NCBI RefSeq assembly: GCF_014279975.1
Contig: NZ_CP047936.1
Location: 1,736,001 to 1,800,000, forward strand
Direction of reading: 5' to 3'
DNA length: 64,000 nucleotides
From: Synechococcus sp. BIOS-U3-1
GTDB taxonomy: Bacteria; Cyanobacteriota; Cyanobacteriia; PCC-6307; Cyanobiaceae
Every line of letters starts with the position of its first letter. Within the stretch, counting starts at the first letter, position 1. Below, in pieces: positions 27,761 through 37,900 of the stretch. A model generated the notes under the pieces. The model made no database searches and had not been told where the DNA came from. It worked only from the letters and a program-made list of their open reading frames with translations. Both the position numbers and the translations under genes were made by a program.

Positions 27761-29242
27761 ATGGCAGACGATCAGCTCAGGCTTAGTTCAACCTGGGGGC
27801 AGTCCACTGGTGACGGCACAGGCCTTGCTCCTCTGATCGGGCTTGATGAAGCACTGGAGCAAAGCAACTTACGCCGCGGCATCAGTCGTGAAGCGTTCCT
27901 CAAAGAGCTGCTCGGCGATCTGCACCATCAACGTTTAATACCGCTGCTGCTGATGCTTCCCCGGCGCTGGCGCGGGCGGAATGCAAACCTGCCGGAGCAT
28001 CTACGCAGCTTGGGAAGCCTGCTGGAAAACAATCTGGTCAGCCCTCTACTGCTGGCAACCCTGGCCGATGACCTGCAGCACCTGTTGCCCGCAGTCTCCA
28101 AACCCTCAGGGCTCAGTGCCCTTGATCGCTGGTGTCAGCGACAGATCTCCATCAATATTGAACAAACCCTCCCCTTACCGCAGACACTCCAAGCGCTGTG
28201 GTCAATGACGGCAGACGCCATGGAAACAGCGTCGGTGATGCCACAACATCCAGGTGGAATGTTGGCGAAGATCAGTCACATGGGCGGGGCTCTGACCTGG
28301 AGCAACCACGGACTCACCAATGTGCAGGCAGAACCTGAACGGCTGCGCAATCGTCTGTTAGCGCAGATCCTCAATGCGCTCGGAAGCAACCGACTGAACA
28401 GAGCAGGCCGTGCTTTAGAACCATTCAGCTTCGAAGGAGTCAGCAGCGGCCGTGAGCTATTGGATCAGCTCACGAAACAGAGCTGGCAGTGTTGTGCCCG
28501 GATTCGAACGAGTGTGGCCAGTTTTGGCCTCGGTGCCAGCACTCGCATCGGTGAGCAATGGCTGCAGATCCCGCTAGCGGTGCCTTATCGGACCGGTCTT
28601 CTTGATGAAACAAGCCAAGAGATCCAGGCACTGATGCCCCATTCCTCCCTCGAAATGGAACTGCGGCCTCCCGAGAGCTCGCCACTGCTATTGCAGTACT
28701 ACCAGGGAGTTGAAGGATTAAATGGCTGGGCAGCCCTCAATGAGCTGCATCGTCCCTGGCAGAACGACCGAAGCAATGGCACTGTCACCTATCAAACAAC
28801 TGAACTCAGAGGCGAACAGTTGGGTGAAACACTCGATCTTTGCGAGCTGATTGCAGCCGTGCATAACAGCGAAGCCCAACTCAGCCATCTGCAGTTGGGT
28901 GGATACGGAGCGCTGGGTTTCTGCATCGATTCCACAGCCCTGCTGGAGCAGGCCATCACTGGACGAACCAACCTGTTCCCACTGACGCTTGCAGACCTAT
29001 GGCGTCAGAGACTGCACCGCCAGCTGCAGCAACAACTGGACGCGGGCCTGCAAGCGACAGACGACAGCGTGAATCGCTACCGCCTTGCCCTGGAGCAGCT
29101 GCCCCAGGACCTCTTCCATGACAACCAATCACGACCTGATGCTTGCCGAAGGCTGAGAGCAAGCCAGCCACGACACAGCCCTTTCGCACTGGTACGAGCA
29201 CTTAACGGGGAGTTTTCAGGGGAGCTCTTAACGGGGGGCTAA
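27761..29242 (+). CDS. Conserved hypothetical protein, 493 aa
   Basis: A long soluble protein with Leu-rich helical segments, no signal peptide and no catalytic motif I recognise. A methionine-rich/histidine patch around residues 155-170 (MPQHPGGMLAKISHMGG) is the only local oddity. The coding bias is normal for the region. The last 41 bases overlap the 3' end of the convergent hydrolase gene. Its place after the peptidase gene, 19 bases away, suggests one transcript. Confidence 0.65.
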   Translation: MADDQLRLSSTWGQSTGDGTGLAPLIGLDEALEQSNLRRGISREAFLKELLGDLHHQRLIPLLLMLPRRWRGRNANLPEHLRSLGSLLENNLVSPLLLATLADDLQHLLPAVSKPSGLSALDRWCQRQISINIEQTLPLPQTLQALWSMTADAMETASVMPQHPGGMLAKISHMGGALTWSNHGLTNVQAEPERLRNRLLAQILNALGSNRLNRAGRALEPFSFEGVSSGRELLDQLTKQSWQCCARIRTSVASFGLGASTRIGEQWLQIPLAVPYRTGLLDETSQEIQALMPHSSLEMELRPPESSPLLLQYYQGVEGLNGWAALNELHRPWQNDRSNGTVTYQTTELRGEQLGETLDLCELIAAVHNSEAQLSHLQLGGYGALGFCIDSTALLEQAITGRTNLFPLTLADLWRQRLHRQLQQQLDAGLQATDDSVNRYRLALEQLPQDLFHDNQSRPDACRRLRASQPRHSPFALVRALNGEFSGELLTGG

Positions 29243-30341
29243 GCACTGAGCGCTCGAGTTCCGTGCAGATGGCCTCAACTACCGAACTGCGGAACGCCGT
29301 GGAGAACGGACCAGATGAGCCATTGTGACCCATCCCTTCGATCATGTAGCGCTGCAGGGAATGCTGACGTTGCCAGCGATTCCAATTGGAGAGTGGCAAC
29401 AGAGGCAGACGACCGGGATAGGCGATCCGCCCCAGAGCAGCGACAGGATCAAGGCTGCCCAGCACCATGGCCACGTCATTGACCGACTCAAGCGCGCCAT
29501 TACCGCTGAAGACACCACAGACGGTGATGACCTGAACTCTCACACGACAGAGCTGTTGAAGGATTTCAGCGATACCGATCGCCATCTCTCCACCACCGCT
29601 GTAACCGACGAGGACGATGCGAGAAGCCTGATGGGGCCGAAAGCCGATCGAATCGAGACGACGGGCAATTTTCAACGCCAGCTCGTAGTTCATCACTGGT
29701 CCATAACGGCGATCCGAGGAGATCCCGACCTTGATGACATTGTTCGCTTGCACACAAAAAGCGCAGACAAAGCGGACCAGACCATTGGGGTGATGCTCCT
29801 GCAGAGCGAACAGGCGCTGCCAGAACCATCCGGCGAAGGTGGTCGAACTCAGTCCAGCATTGGTGATTGTGTAAGCCTCGATCCCTTTCACCAGCATCGT
29901 GTCATCCGCAATCGACTCCTGCAGACAACTGAGGAAGTCGCTCACACGCGGTGGGTGGCTTTCTTCACTCTGATGAATGCCATCGAGGTAGACCACATAG
30001 TGACGATGCTGGTCAGAACCCGTGTTGCCTGACGCAAACAGGCGACTGGGGTCTGGGAGGCCATGCATCCAGCCTTCCCAGAAGACGAAATCCACCATCA
30101 CCGAATAAACACCGACCAGTGCGACCACCACCACCAGAACAATTCCGAACCAGGTCAGCAGTTCCAACAACGATCCCGGTTGCAACAGAGAGGTCGCATC
30201 CCGACGGACAGCAGTCACGCCCAGCAGGCCGAGCATGACAACACAGACCAGCGCCACCACCAACCAACGGCGCACCTGCCGAAGACGACGGCGTTGATGC
30301 TGAACAGCCGCCACGGTGTCTTTTTCAGAGGCCCCTGTCAT
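29202..30341 (-). CDS. Membrane-anchored alpha/beta-hydrolase-like protein
   Basis: About 379 residues from ATG 30341, which overlaps the previous gene's stop as ATGA. Two membrane segments lie near residues 25-45 and 65-90. The soluble part contains VLVGYSGGGEM, the nucleophile-elbow pattern GxSxG of lipases/esterases, and a late GHNG that may hold the catalytic His. Substrate unknown. The 3' end overlaps the convergent gene by 41 bases. Confidence 0.6.
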   Translation of the reverse strand: MTGASEKDTVAAVQHQRRRLRQVRRWLVVALVCVVMLGLLGVTAVRRDATSLLQPGSLLELLTWFGIVLVVVVALVGVYSVMVDFVFWEGWMHGLPDPSRLFASGNTGSDQHRHYVVYLDGIHQSEESHPPRVSDFLSCLQESIADDTMLVKGIEAYTITNAGLSSTTFAGWFWQRLFALQEHHPNGLVRFVCAFCVQANNVIKVGISSDRRYGPVMNYELALKIARRLDSIGFRPHQASRIVLVGYSGGGEMAIGIAEILQQLCRVRVQVITVCGVFSGNGALESVNDVAMVLGSLDPVAALGRIAYPGRLPLLPLSNWNRWQRQHSLQRYMIEGMGHNGSSGPFSTAFRSSVVEAICTELERSVLSPPLRAPLKTPR

Positions 30342-30895
30342 GGCGAGGTCAGAGCCGAGACCTCTGTGGCGAGCATGGTGTAGCTGGTGCGCCAACGCTG
30401 CGCGAACAGCAATCCCACCAACAGCAGAGCAAGCACAAAGCCAGGAAGCGCAACCACCAGACTCGTCTCCAGAGGGATGTTGTAGACCGCCTGAAGCAGC
30501 AACATCACATTGAGATGGATCCAGGCCAGCAAGGTCACTGCGATCAGATCACTCACATAAGGAGCAGCGGCCAGCACATAAAACAAGCCTGGCCACATGG
30601 CGGCACCCATGTGATTGGCAAAGGTGATCGGCTGAAGAGGAACGCCTTCCAACAACATCAGCATCAGGCTGTGACAAAGAATTCCGAGCAGAAAGGCCAG
30701 GCTGAGCACCAGCGCATCAACGATCATGTGCAACACGATTTGCTTCGGCGTCAGTCGGTTGGCCAGCAACGCAAACAAATGCGAGGCCGACATCGACAAC
30801 CCAACGCCGATCAGCAGACCAACGCCGGTGTCCATGGCAAGCAGAAGCTGACCCATGGACTGCAGAGAAGCCAACAGCTGATCAGCCATTGGCAT
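30338..30895 (-). CDS. Integral membrane protein of unknown function, 185 aa
   Basis: Four to five hydrophobic segments cover most of the protein. It starts at ATG 30895 (or 30889), overlapping the stop of the upstream DUF6629 gene by one base (TGATG), and its own stop overlaps the hydrolase start (ATGA). The three genes therefore form one coupled unit. No family recognised. Confidence 0.6.
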   Translation of the reverse strand: MPMADQLLASLQSMGQLLLAMDTGVGLLIGVGLSMSASHLFALLANRLTPKQIVLHMIVDALVLSLAFLLGILCHSLMLMLLEGVPLQPITFANHMGAAMWPGLFYVLAAAPYVSDLIAVTLLAWIHLNVMLLLQAVYNIPLETSLVVALPGFVLALLLVGLLFAQRWRTSYTMLATEVSALTSP

Positions 30896-31590
30896 CAGGC
30901 CCGTCGCAGATGGGGACGATTAACGATCCAGAGAACGATGATCGAAAGCACGGCGCAATAGAAGCACCAGACCGAATTGAAGGTTGCGCTGTAAGTGGCC
31001 CACGTGAGGAAAATCGACACGAAGATGAGCACACCAAACAGCTTCACAGCCTTGTCACTGACGGCAATAAGCGGCAAGACAATAAAGCCCCAATACACCA
31101 ACTCACCAACAGGTTCTGTGTTGACGAAGTTGTGAAAGATGCTGTGAAGACTTGCAATGTCATAAAGAAGACGACCATTGCTATGCACCGCCGGCTGAAT
31201 CGCCGGCGGATTGAAGAGCATGGGCAAATAGAAGGCGATCCCCAGAACCGTGGCCACAATCGAGACCCATTTCAAGCGTCGTTGCAATCCTTTGGAGTCC
31301 GTACTGCGGCTAATGGACCAAGCGCTCCACGGGATCCAGATCATCCAAAAGCAGTAGGCAAAGAAGAGAAAGCCAAGGCCACCAATCGTTGCGAGGGGCT
31401 CGATGCTGCCACGGTCGATCGCAGTCCATTCCAGACCCTCGACAAATTGCTGAACTCCGAAGAAGAACGGAACCAAAGCGAGAGGCTTGTAATCAGGCCG
31501 CTCATGACGGGTGGCCAGATGATGCGAATAAAGACCAAGAGGAACAAGCACGGCGGAGGCCGTGAAACTTGCCGAAGCCGAAAAACACAT
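30895..31590 (-). CDS. DUF6629-family membrane protein
   Basis: The ATG at 31590 gives the family-like start MCFSASASF; a longer frame from 31641 is less credible. About 231 residues with seven probable membrane helices. Motifs such as PFFFGVQQFVEGLEW and SLHSIFHN fit the DUF6629 group. Function unknown. Coupled by overlap to the membrane protein gene downstream. Confidence 0.65.
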   Translation of the reverse strand: MCFSASASFTASAVLVPLGLYSHHLATRHERPDYKPLALVPFFFGVQQFVEGLEWTAIDRGSIEPLATIGGLGFLFFAYCFWMIWIPWSAWSISRSTDSKGLQRRLKWVSIVATVLGIAFYLPMLFNPPAIQPAVHSNGRLLYDIASLHSIFHNFVNTEPVGELVYWGFIVLPLIAVSDKAVKLFGVLIFVSIFLTWATYSATFNSVWCFYCAVLSIIVLWIVNRPHLRRA

Positions 31591-31660
31591 GCGCGGCAGG
31601 ACTGGAATGACATTCAAAGTGTGCCCATCAGCACAGAACATGTCACTGTTCGTGCGCCAA

Positions 31661-32275
31661 TCAGTCGCTCAGCAGCGTTCCCAGCAAAACATCAAGAGAT
31701 CGGGGATGCGATATCAACTGCTGATGGGTGAAGACAGGAAGACTGCTGACCAGTCCAAAAGGCAGATGGGCCTGCCATCCAGGGACAACCATCAAATCCC
31801 AGCGGCAGTAATAACTGACGCAATCCAATCCCTTAAGTGCCTGGGCATCAGTATTGAGAGAACGCAACAGAGGACTGCCACGTTTCATGTCCGCCAGCCC
31901 GGCGCAAAGCCATGAGGGAATCCACTGCGCCGTGACAGTTCCCTGCTGCGGACTGCCAACACTCACAAAGCGACGAGTGCGATGAACACCTCCGAGCTGC
32001 TGGAGCCAGACACGCCCGATAATGCCGCCCATCGAAAAACCAAGCAGGTCCACCTCCACGTGATCACCCCAACGCCGACGGATGTGATCGTCAAGTTGTT
32101 CCGCCAGTGTGTGCAGAGGAACAGCCCCAAAGCGGTGCGGAAGATGGGGCACCAACAGCGGAACATCGTGCTCCTCCAGCCGCCGGACCAATCGCCGAAA
32201 AAGATGAGGTGTATCCCAGAGACCATGGACTAGAACCAGCGGTCGCCGTGACGGAGAAGGCACCGTGGTGGTCAT
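31661..32275 (-). CDS. Lipase-like alpha/beta hydrolase
   Basis: About 204 residues from ATG 32275; an in-frame start at 32305 lies inside folB. It has the oxyanion-hole motif VLVHGLWDTP and the nucleophile elbow GFSMGG, as in triacylglycerol lipases and related acyltransferases, with a candidate catalytic Asp/His near the C-terminus (FTHQQLISH). No signal peptide, so it is probably cytoplasmic. It follows folB by one base. Confidence 0.72.
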   Translation of the reverse strand: MTTTVPSPSRRPLVLVHGLWDTPHLFRRLVRRLEEHDVPLLVPHLPHRFGAVPLHTLAEQLDDHIRRRWGDHVEVDLLGFSMGGIIGRVWLQQLGGVHRTRRFVSVGSPQQGTVTAQWIPSWLCAGLADMKRGSPLLRSLNTDAQALKGLDCVSYYCRWDLMVVPGWQAHLPFGLVSSLPVFTHQQLISHPRSLDVLLGTLLSD

Positions 32276-32276
32276 A

Positions 32277-32660
32277 TCAGAACGGCTTTCGTCGCCAGCG
32301 TTCAAGGCTCACCGTACCGGCGAAACCTGGGATCGGAGCATGACATTTGCTCAGCCAAAGATGCATCGGTAAAGCGCCATAGATCCCCTCAAGCTTCTCG
32401 AATATGCGCTCACTGAAATGTTCGAGGGTGTGGCAGGTGATCTCCGCAGCAAGGCCCTGCAAAGCCTGGACTCCCAGGCTGTAATCGGCTGTTGCCGCCA
32501 GTGAGTCAGCAGACGCCGATTGGCTCAAATCAAGATGAAACTCCAGATCAACACGGAACCACTGACCGAGTTCACGCTCATGGTCGAGAACCCCCACATG
32601 GGCCCAAAGGCGGAGATTATCGACTCTGATGATGTCCAGTGGAGGGGTGACGTTGCTCAT
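32277..32660 (-). CDS. folB: Dihydroneopterin aldolase
   Basis: 127 residues, the usual FolB length. It shows the [13 protein letters not shown] substrate loop, the [12 protein letters not shown] segment and the conserved Lys in [10 protein letters not shown]. It splits dihydroneopterin to hydroxymethyl-dihydropterin in folate synthesis. Its ATG overlaps the proA stop as ATGA. Confidence 0.82.
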   Translation of the reverse strand: MSNVTPPLDIIRVDNLRLWAHVGVLDHERELGQWFRVDLEFHLDLSQSASADSLAATADYSLGVQALQGLAAEITCHTLEHFSERIFEKLEGIYGALPMHLWLSKCHAPIPGFAGTVSLERWRRKPF

Positions 32661-33970
32661 CCCTCCAAGTCCACATGATTGAACTGCCGCACACCAGAGG
32701 CATAGTCGGAAGCGGTGTGGCCATCACCACGTAATCGATAGCGATAGGTCACCAGCCCCTCCAAACCAACGGGACCTCTCGGAGGCAGGGTCTGAGTACT
32801 GATGCCCACTTCAGCGCCGAAGCCGTAGCGGAAACCGTCAGCAAATCGGGTGGAACAGTTGTGGTAGACACCGGCACTGTCCACGGAACGCAGGAATCGC
32901 TCTGCAGTGGAGACGTTACGGGTTGCAATCGCCTCGGTATGACGTGAGCCATAACGCCGGATGTGCTCCAGCGCTGCATCAAGATCATCCACAACACGAA
33001 CCGAAAGGGTCAACGCCAGATATTCCGTGCTCCAGTCCTCGTCAGCCGCGGCCTCAGCGATTCCGCGAGCACAAGCGCCTGGATCACCGAGCAGCCTGAC
33101 ACCTTCGGCCTGGAAGGCGGGGATGGCCTTCTCCAAGAAAACCCCAGCAATGTCGGCATGAACAAGCAGCGTCTCCAAGGCATTACAAGCAGCCGGATAC
33201 TGCACTTTGCTGTCCAGGGCAATGGCCACAGCCTGATCTGGGTCCGCCTCAGCATCCACATACAAATGACAGACCCCATCGGCATGGCCGAGCACAGGAA
33301 TGCGGGTGTTGTCCTGAATGAAACGCACCAGTTCGTTACTTCCCCTGGGGATGATGAGATCCACCAAGCCCTCAAGCCGCAGCAACGCAAGGCTGTCTTC
33401 ACGGGTGGTGAGCAGAGCGAGGGCCTCAGAAGAAACCGACGTGGCGACAAGTCCCTGCTGCAGTGCTGCCATCACTGCTTTATTGGTGCACTCAGCTTCA
33501 CGTCCACCCTTCAGGATTGCCCCGTTACCTGAGCGGATCGCCAGCGAGGCGATCTGGATCACGGCATCCGGACGGGCCTCGAAAATCACGCCAACGACCC
33601 CTAAGGGAACGCTGACGCGTTCGAGCACAAGGCCATCATCAAGTTGCCGGTGCAACTGACGTTGGCCTAGCGGGTCATCAAGCTCTGCCAACTGTCGCAG
33701 CCCGGTGATCGCTCCTTCAAGCTTGACTTCATCAAGTTTGAGACGGGCCATCAGTGCCGGAGCTAAACCGCTTTGCTCAGCGGTTTGAAGGTCCACCCGA
33801 TTCGCGGCAACGATGGCGTGGGTATTGGCACGAAGTGACTCCGCCATAGCCAGCAACGCCTCTCGGCGCTGCTCATCGCTGGTCAGCCCTAGTTCCGTGG
33901 CGGCACGGCGCAGGCCCGCCGCCAAAGACAGAAGCTCCGGGGAGGGATCTGGAACGGCCTGCACGGGCAT
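32657..33970 (-). CDS. proA: Gamma-glutamyl phosphate reductase
   Basis: 437 residues of the aldehyde-dehydrogenase-like ProA family. The catalytic Cys is in [14 protein letters not shown], and [14 protein letters not shown] and GSNELVRFI are typical ProA segments. It reduces gamma-glutamyl phosphate to the semialdehyde for proline synthesis. Start ATG 33970. Coupled to folB by a four-base overlap. Confidence 0.95.
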   Translation of the reverse strand: MPVQAVPDPSPELLSLAAGLRRAATELGLTSDEQRREALLAMAESLRANTHAIVAANRVDLQTAEQSGLAPALMARLKLDEVKLEGAITGLRQLAELDDPLGQRQLHRQLDDGLVLERVSVPLGVVGVIFEARPDAVIQIASLAIRSGNGAILKGGREAECTNKAVMAALQQGLVATSVSSEALALLTTREDSLALLRLEGLVDLIIPRGSNELVRFIQDNTRIPVLGHADGVCHLYVDAEADPDQAVAIALDSKVQYPAACNALETLLVHADIAGVFLEKAIPAFQAEGVRLLGDPGACARGIAEAAADEDWSTEYLALTLSVRVVDDLDAALEHIRRYGSRHTEAIATRNVSTAERFLRSVDSAGVYHNCSTRFADGFRYGFGAEVGISTQTLPPRGPVGLEGLVTYRYRLRGDGHTASDYASGVRQFNHVDLEG

Positions 33971-33997
33971 CAGTCAAAACAGGCTCCATCATCCCGC

Positions 33998-34939
33998 CTA
34001 GGGAGACGGAGAAAGCAGCAATCGCTGAATCGCCAGGCGAGCGGCGCCCAGACGGCCCGCGCCATTGCCCAGTGCACACGCCTTGATCTGAAGAGCCTCG
34101 CGACTCACCGACTGAACACGAGTGGCGACCTCCTGGCGCACCGCGGGGAGGAAATGCTCACTCGCACCAGCGAGCCCTCCCCCCACCAACACCAGCTGCG
34201 GCGTAAACATGTAAACAAGCGAGCTGATCCCAGTGCCCAGAAGCTGGCCGTAGCGGTCCCAATGGCTGATGGCCTGAGGATCACCACTGGATGCGGCCAA
34301 GGCCAGTGAGGATGGCTCAACACCACTGAGACGCTTCAACCCGGCAATGCTCGCAAACTGTTCCAGCGACCCCCTGTTGCCGCTGTTGCACTCAGGTCCA
34401 TCGGGAAAGAGCGTGATCAGGCCGGGTTCCGCGGCGGCTCCGTGATGCCCTGTGAACAACTGGCCAGCGAGCATCACTCCTCCGCCAACACCGGTTCCAA
34501 GAGTGAGCAACACCACATCGCTGTAACCCTGAGCAGCGCCTTTCCATGCCTCACCCACAAGAGCGCAATTGCCGTCATTGGCGAGGGTGACCCTGCGCTG
34601 AAGGCGTGATTCAAGCCACGCCGCCAGAGGAACCTCCTCCCAGCCGGGCAGATTGATGCAGACGCGGGCCACCCGCGCATCGGCATCCATAGGACCCGGC
34701 AAACCAATCCCCACCACCGAAGCCAGACCATCGGGATCAAGGCTCGCGATCGCGTCGACGATCTCCACACAGACCGATCCCGGTGTGGCCGGTTGGGGCG
34801 TCGGTCGCTGATGTTCGGCCAGTAACTCCCCTTCAAAGCTGAACAGACCGAGCTTGATCGCCGTTCCACCGAGATCCACACCCAGAACGCACCGATCAGT
34901 TACCTCTTTTCTCATGCATTGATCAATCGATTCAGCCAT
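33998..34939 (-). CDS. ROK-family sugar kinase
   Basis: 313 residues from ATG 34939. It has the ATP-binding GVDLGGTAIKLGLF and catalytic Asp in LANDGNCALVGE. The usual ROK zinc region with CxCGxxGCxE is reduced here to GPECNSGNRGSLEQFAS, keeping only one cysteine, so the structural zinc is probably lost. Substrate is a hexose or similar; glucose is plausible but unproven. The TamB-family gene ends three bases upstream on the same strand. Confidence 0.82.
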   Translation of the reverse strand: MAESIDQCMRKEVTDRCVLGVDLGGTAIKLGLFSFEGELLAEHQRPTPQPATPGSVCVEIVDAIASLDPDGLASVVGIGLPGPMDADARVARVCINLPGWEEVPLAAWLESRLQRRVTLANDGNCALVGEAWKGAAQGYSDVVLLTLGTGVGGGVMLAGQLFTGHHGAAAEPGLITLFPDGPECNSGNRGSLEQFASIAGLKRLSGVEPSSLALAASSGDPQAISHWDRYGQLLGTGISSLVYMFTPQLVLVGGGLAGASEHFLPAVRQEVATRVQSVSREALQIKACALGNGAGRLGAARLAIQRLLLSPSP

Positions 34940-34942
34940 CAA

Positions 34943-37900
34943 TCAGAACCGCATGAACAGTTGCAGCTGGCTCTGCCAAGTGCCCTGACTGTCGACCGCT
35001 CCGGACAGACTCAGGTTCGGATTGAGTTGATACGTCAAGGTTCCCTGCGGTGGGATGTCATTGCGATTAGGAGCAGCCAACACGGAGAAGTCGAAGCGTT
35101 CAGTGATGGAGACACCCACGTCGGTCACCAGGGTGAGCTGGGGCGGGATCTGACCGGAAACGCGGTCCTTTTCATTCTGAACAATGCGATTGACGTAAGT
35201 CGGATAGAGGGCGAACTGCAGGCGCTGATTGAATGAATCGTTGAACGTTCCCAGAACAGGGGACAGCAACGACTGACCAAGCACGGCAGCCAAAGCCGCA
35301 CCGGCCCCTGCTCCCGAAAGACCTGCGAGCGAGTTGCCGCCAATCAAGGCCAGCAACTGCGGTTGGGGAAGAGACGGTGTACTGCGCAGACGGATGCTCT
35401 GGGCCAGGCGGTCGGCTGGTCCGCTGGCAGTGAGCATCACCTTGATCAGCCGCAGCTGTCCTCCGCCACTGAGGTTGCCGATACCGTTGGTATCAAACAC
35501 TGAGGTGGATCCGCCACTGAGGTTGCCGAGACCATTGGTATCAAACACTGAGGTGGAGAAGGCGCTGTTATCGACGTTATTGATGGTCACGTTGTCGGAG
35601 ACCCTGGTGTCCATGGCGACATCGACGTAGGGAATCAGCCCGAGCGAGGGCGTGAACACTGCAACATTGGCGGCAGCACGATCAAGGCTGAACGTCGAGG
35701 TGAACATGGTCACCCGGCCGGACAGCAACTCAACAACTCCTCGCAGTTCCAGGCTGGGATCAAGAGCTCCATTAACGGTGAGAAGACCCGCCGTCGTGAA
35801 GTTGTAGAAAGGCAGATCCTCAATTTTCAGTTTGGGGCCAAGGGTGAGGCGCAGATCGCGGAATCCGATGAAGGGCAGCTTGGGCAGAGAGGCCTTGATC
35901 GAGCGACTGGTCGCCGCCTCCACATCAGCGCCACTGAGAACCAGTGGCTCTTTGAAGTCCCACTTTTCCTCGAGGAGTTCATCAACGGAGACTGCCTTGG
36001 TGGAAGCTGACTTCTGAGACTGTGGATTTCTGGCCCGAGAGAACATGGAGCGAGGAGGGCGAATCGCTCCATGACTGATTTCGAAGATTCCGCCGATCTG
36101 TGGGCTCACCACAGCTCCTGTGAGCATCAGGTCAGCGCCGACCTCTACATCAGCAGTAGGAAGCTTCAAACGGGCATTTTCGACCTGGATGCGTAGCGGA
36201 TTGGGCTCGGGGTAGGGACGCAGAAGCGCGAGTGCACCACTTCCTTTGAGCTGACCACCTGAGCCGAAACGACCCTTGAGCGTCTGCACTTCCAGCCGGT
36301 CAAAGTCGAAGACCATGGAGCCATTGACTTTGGTAAGGCTCTGGCCCTGAGCCTTGAAGGCAGCCTCCTTGATCACGATGTAGCCGTTGGCCTCCGGCGC
36401 TAGGAGGGTGCCACCGAGCAACAGACGAAGATCAACATCCCCCTTGTCCCAAGCGATGGTGTCATTGGCCAGCCCGGTCAGAAACTTCAGACCATCTCCG
36501 AGGCTCACGATGCGGACATCGAGTGGCTGGTCAGCAGCAAAGGGAATGCTCCCAGTGACGGTCACAGCCTCTTTGGAGGAGTCGGAGACAAGAGCTAGGT
36601 CAAGTTTAAGAGCCTGATCACTCAGCAGCACCTGGCCGCGTTTTAAAGCAATTGGGTTGGAGCCGAGACGTGCATCCTCGAGAACCAGCTCGCTGCTGAT
36701 CACTGACTTGGAACCATCAAGCCGGTAGGTACCTCTCATGCCAAGCGCACCCAGAAGTGACCGCGGGACGGGAGCAACCAGCGCGAGCAGGCTGAATGGG
36801 AGGTGCGCAAAGGAAAACTGCCCCTCTCCTCCTTGTAATGGTCCTTCAATCCGTGCAGTGAAGGGTTTCACCTGCAAGGCGTAATCAGCATCCTCACCCT
36901 CGATCCATAAATGACCTCGAGCATTGAGATCGAGATTGAGACGACTGATCCGAGGACCGGTCAGATCGATCACCGCATCCACCTGCCCGCGTAGATCTTC
37001 AAGACGGAAAGGTTCGCGGTCACGGTTCTTAAGTCGCGCCTGCAGCAAGGCCTGTCGGGCATGACGCAGTGCTTGCAGCTGCCCGTCCAGATTGCCGCCG
37101 AAGGTATTGATCAGCAGCGTGCCCAGATCGGATGCTGAGCCGTGCTCTAGGGGCTCATCTTGACTGAGCCTCGGGAGGCTGAGAGCACTGTTGCTAAGCC
37201 AACGAGCGCTCAGTCCTCGTGCCACAGCTTGCCCCTTGAAAGGACCATTAGACCGTCCTTCAACATCCACAGTGATCTGGCCCGTATCCGGTGGCAGCAG
37301 TTCGCCCGTGATCGCATAACGGCGATCCGAGTAGCGGCCCGTGAGCAGCATTTGCTGAAGCTGAAGCCCCATGAGTCCTGGACGGTTAATGCTCAGATCG
37401 CCGGTCATGGCGAGCGGTTGCAGTGCAAGGGTGCCTTCACCACTCAAACGGCCATAAACCCCTTCCCAGCGTTGTCTGGGAGGGAGGGTCAGTTCCAGCC
37501 CATCGACCGTTAGATCATTGGCTGTCCATTGGTAAGCAGCCGGCGTTCCTGTGAGCTGCAGATCCCCCTTGCGGCGACGCAGCATCACATCGGTGGGAAG
37601 CCAATTCGCACCAAGCTGGGCCTCAAGTGATCCCGCAATCACTGCTCCAACCGAGGCCATCGTCAGCACACCGCCACCACCGGAGCGACCGAGGAAGGTT
37701 CCACTCCAGTCCTCCATCAGACGCACAGCACCCGCCCGCGGATGATTCACCGCAAGGCGCAGATCAGGGCGGAGTGCATCAAGAGGGCCCATGACCCGAC
37801 CGAATGCCGTCATCGTTCCATCCATCTCTGTACCCAGAAGAGGACCCAGTCGCTTGAGCGGGTAGGCGTCTAGGCGCAGATCGGCCTCCAAGGGGCCGGA

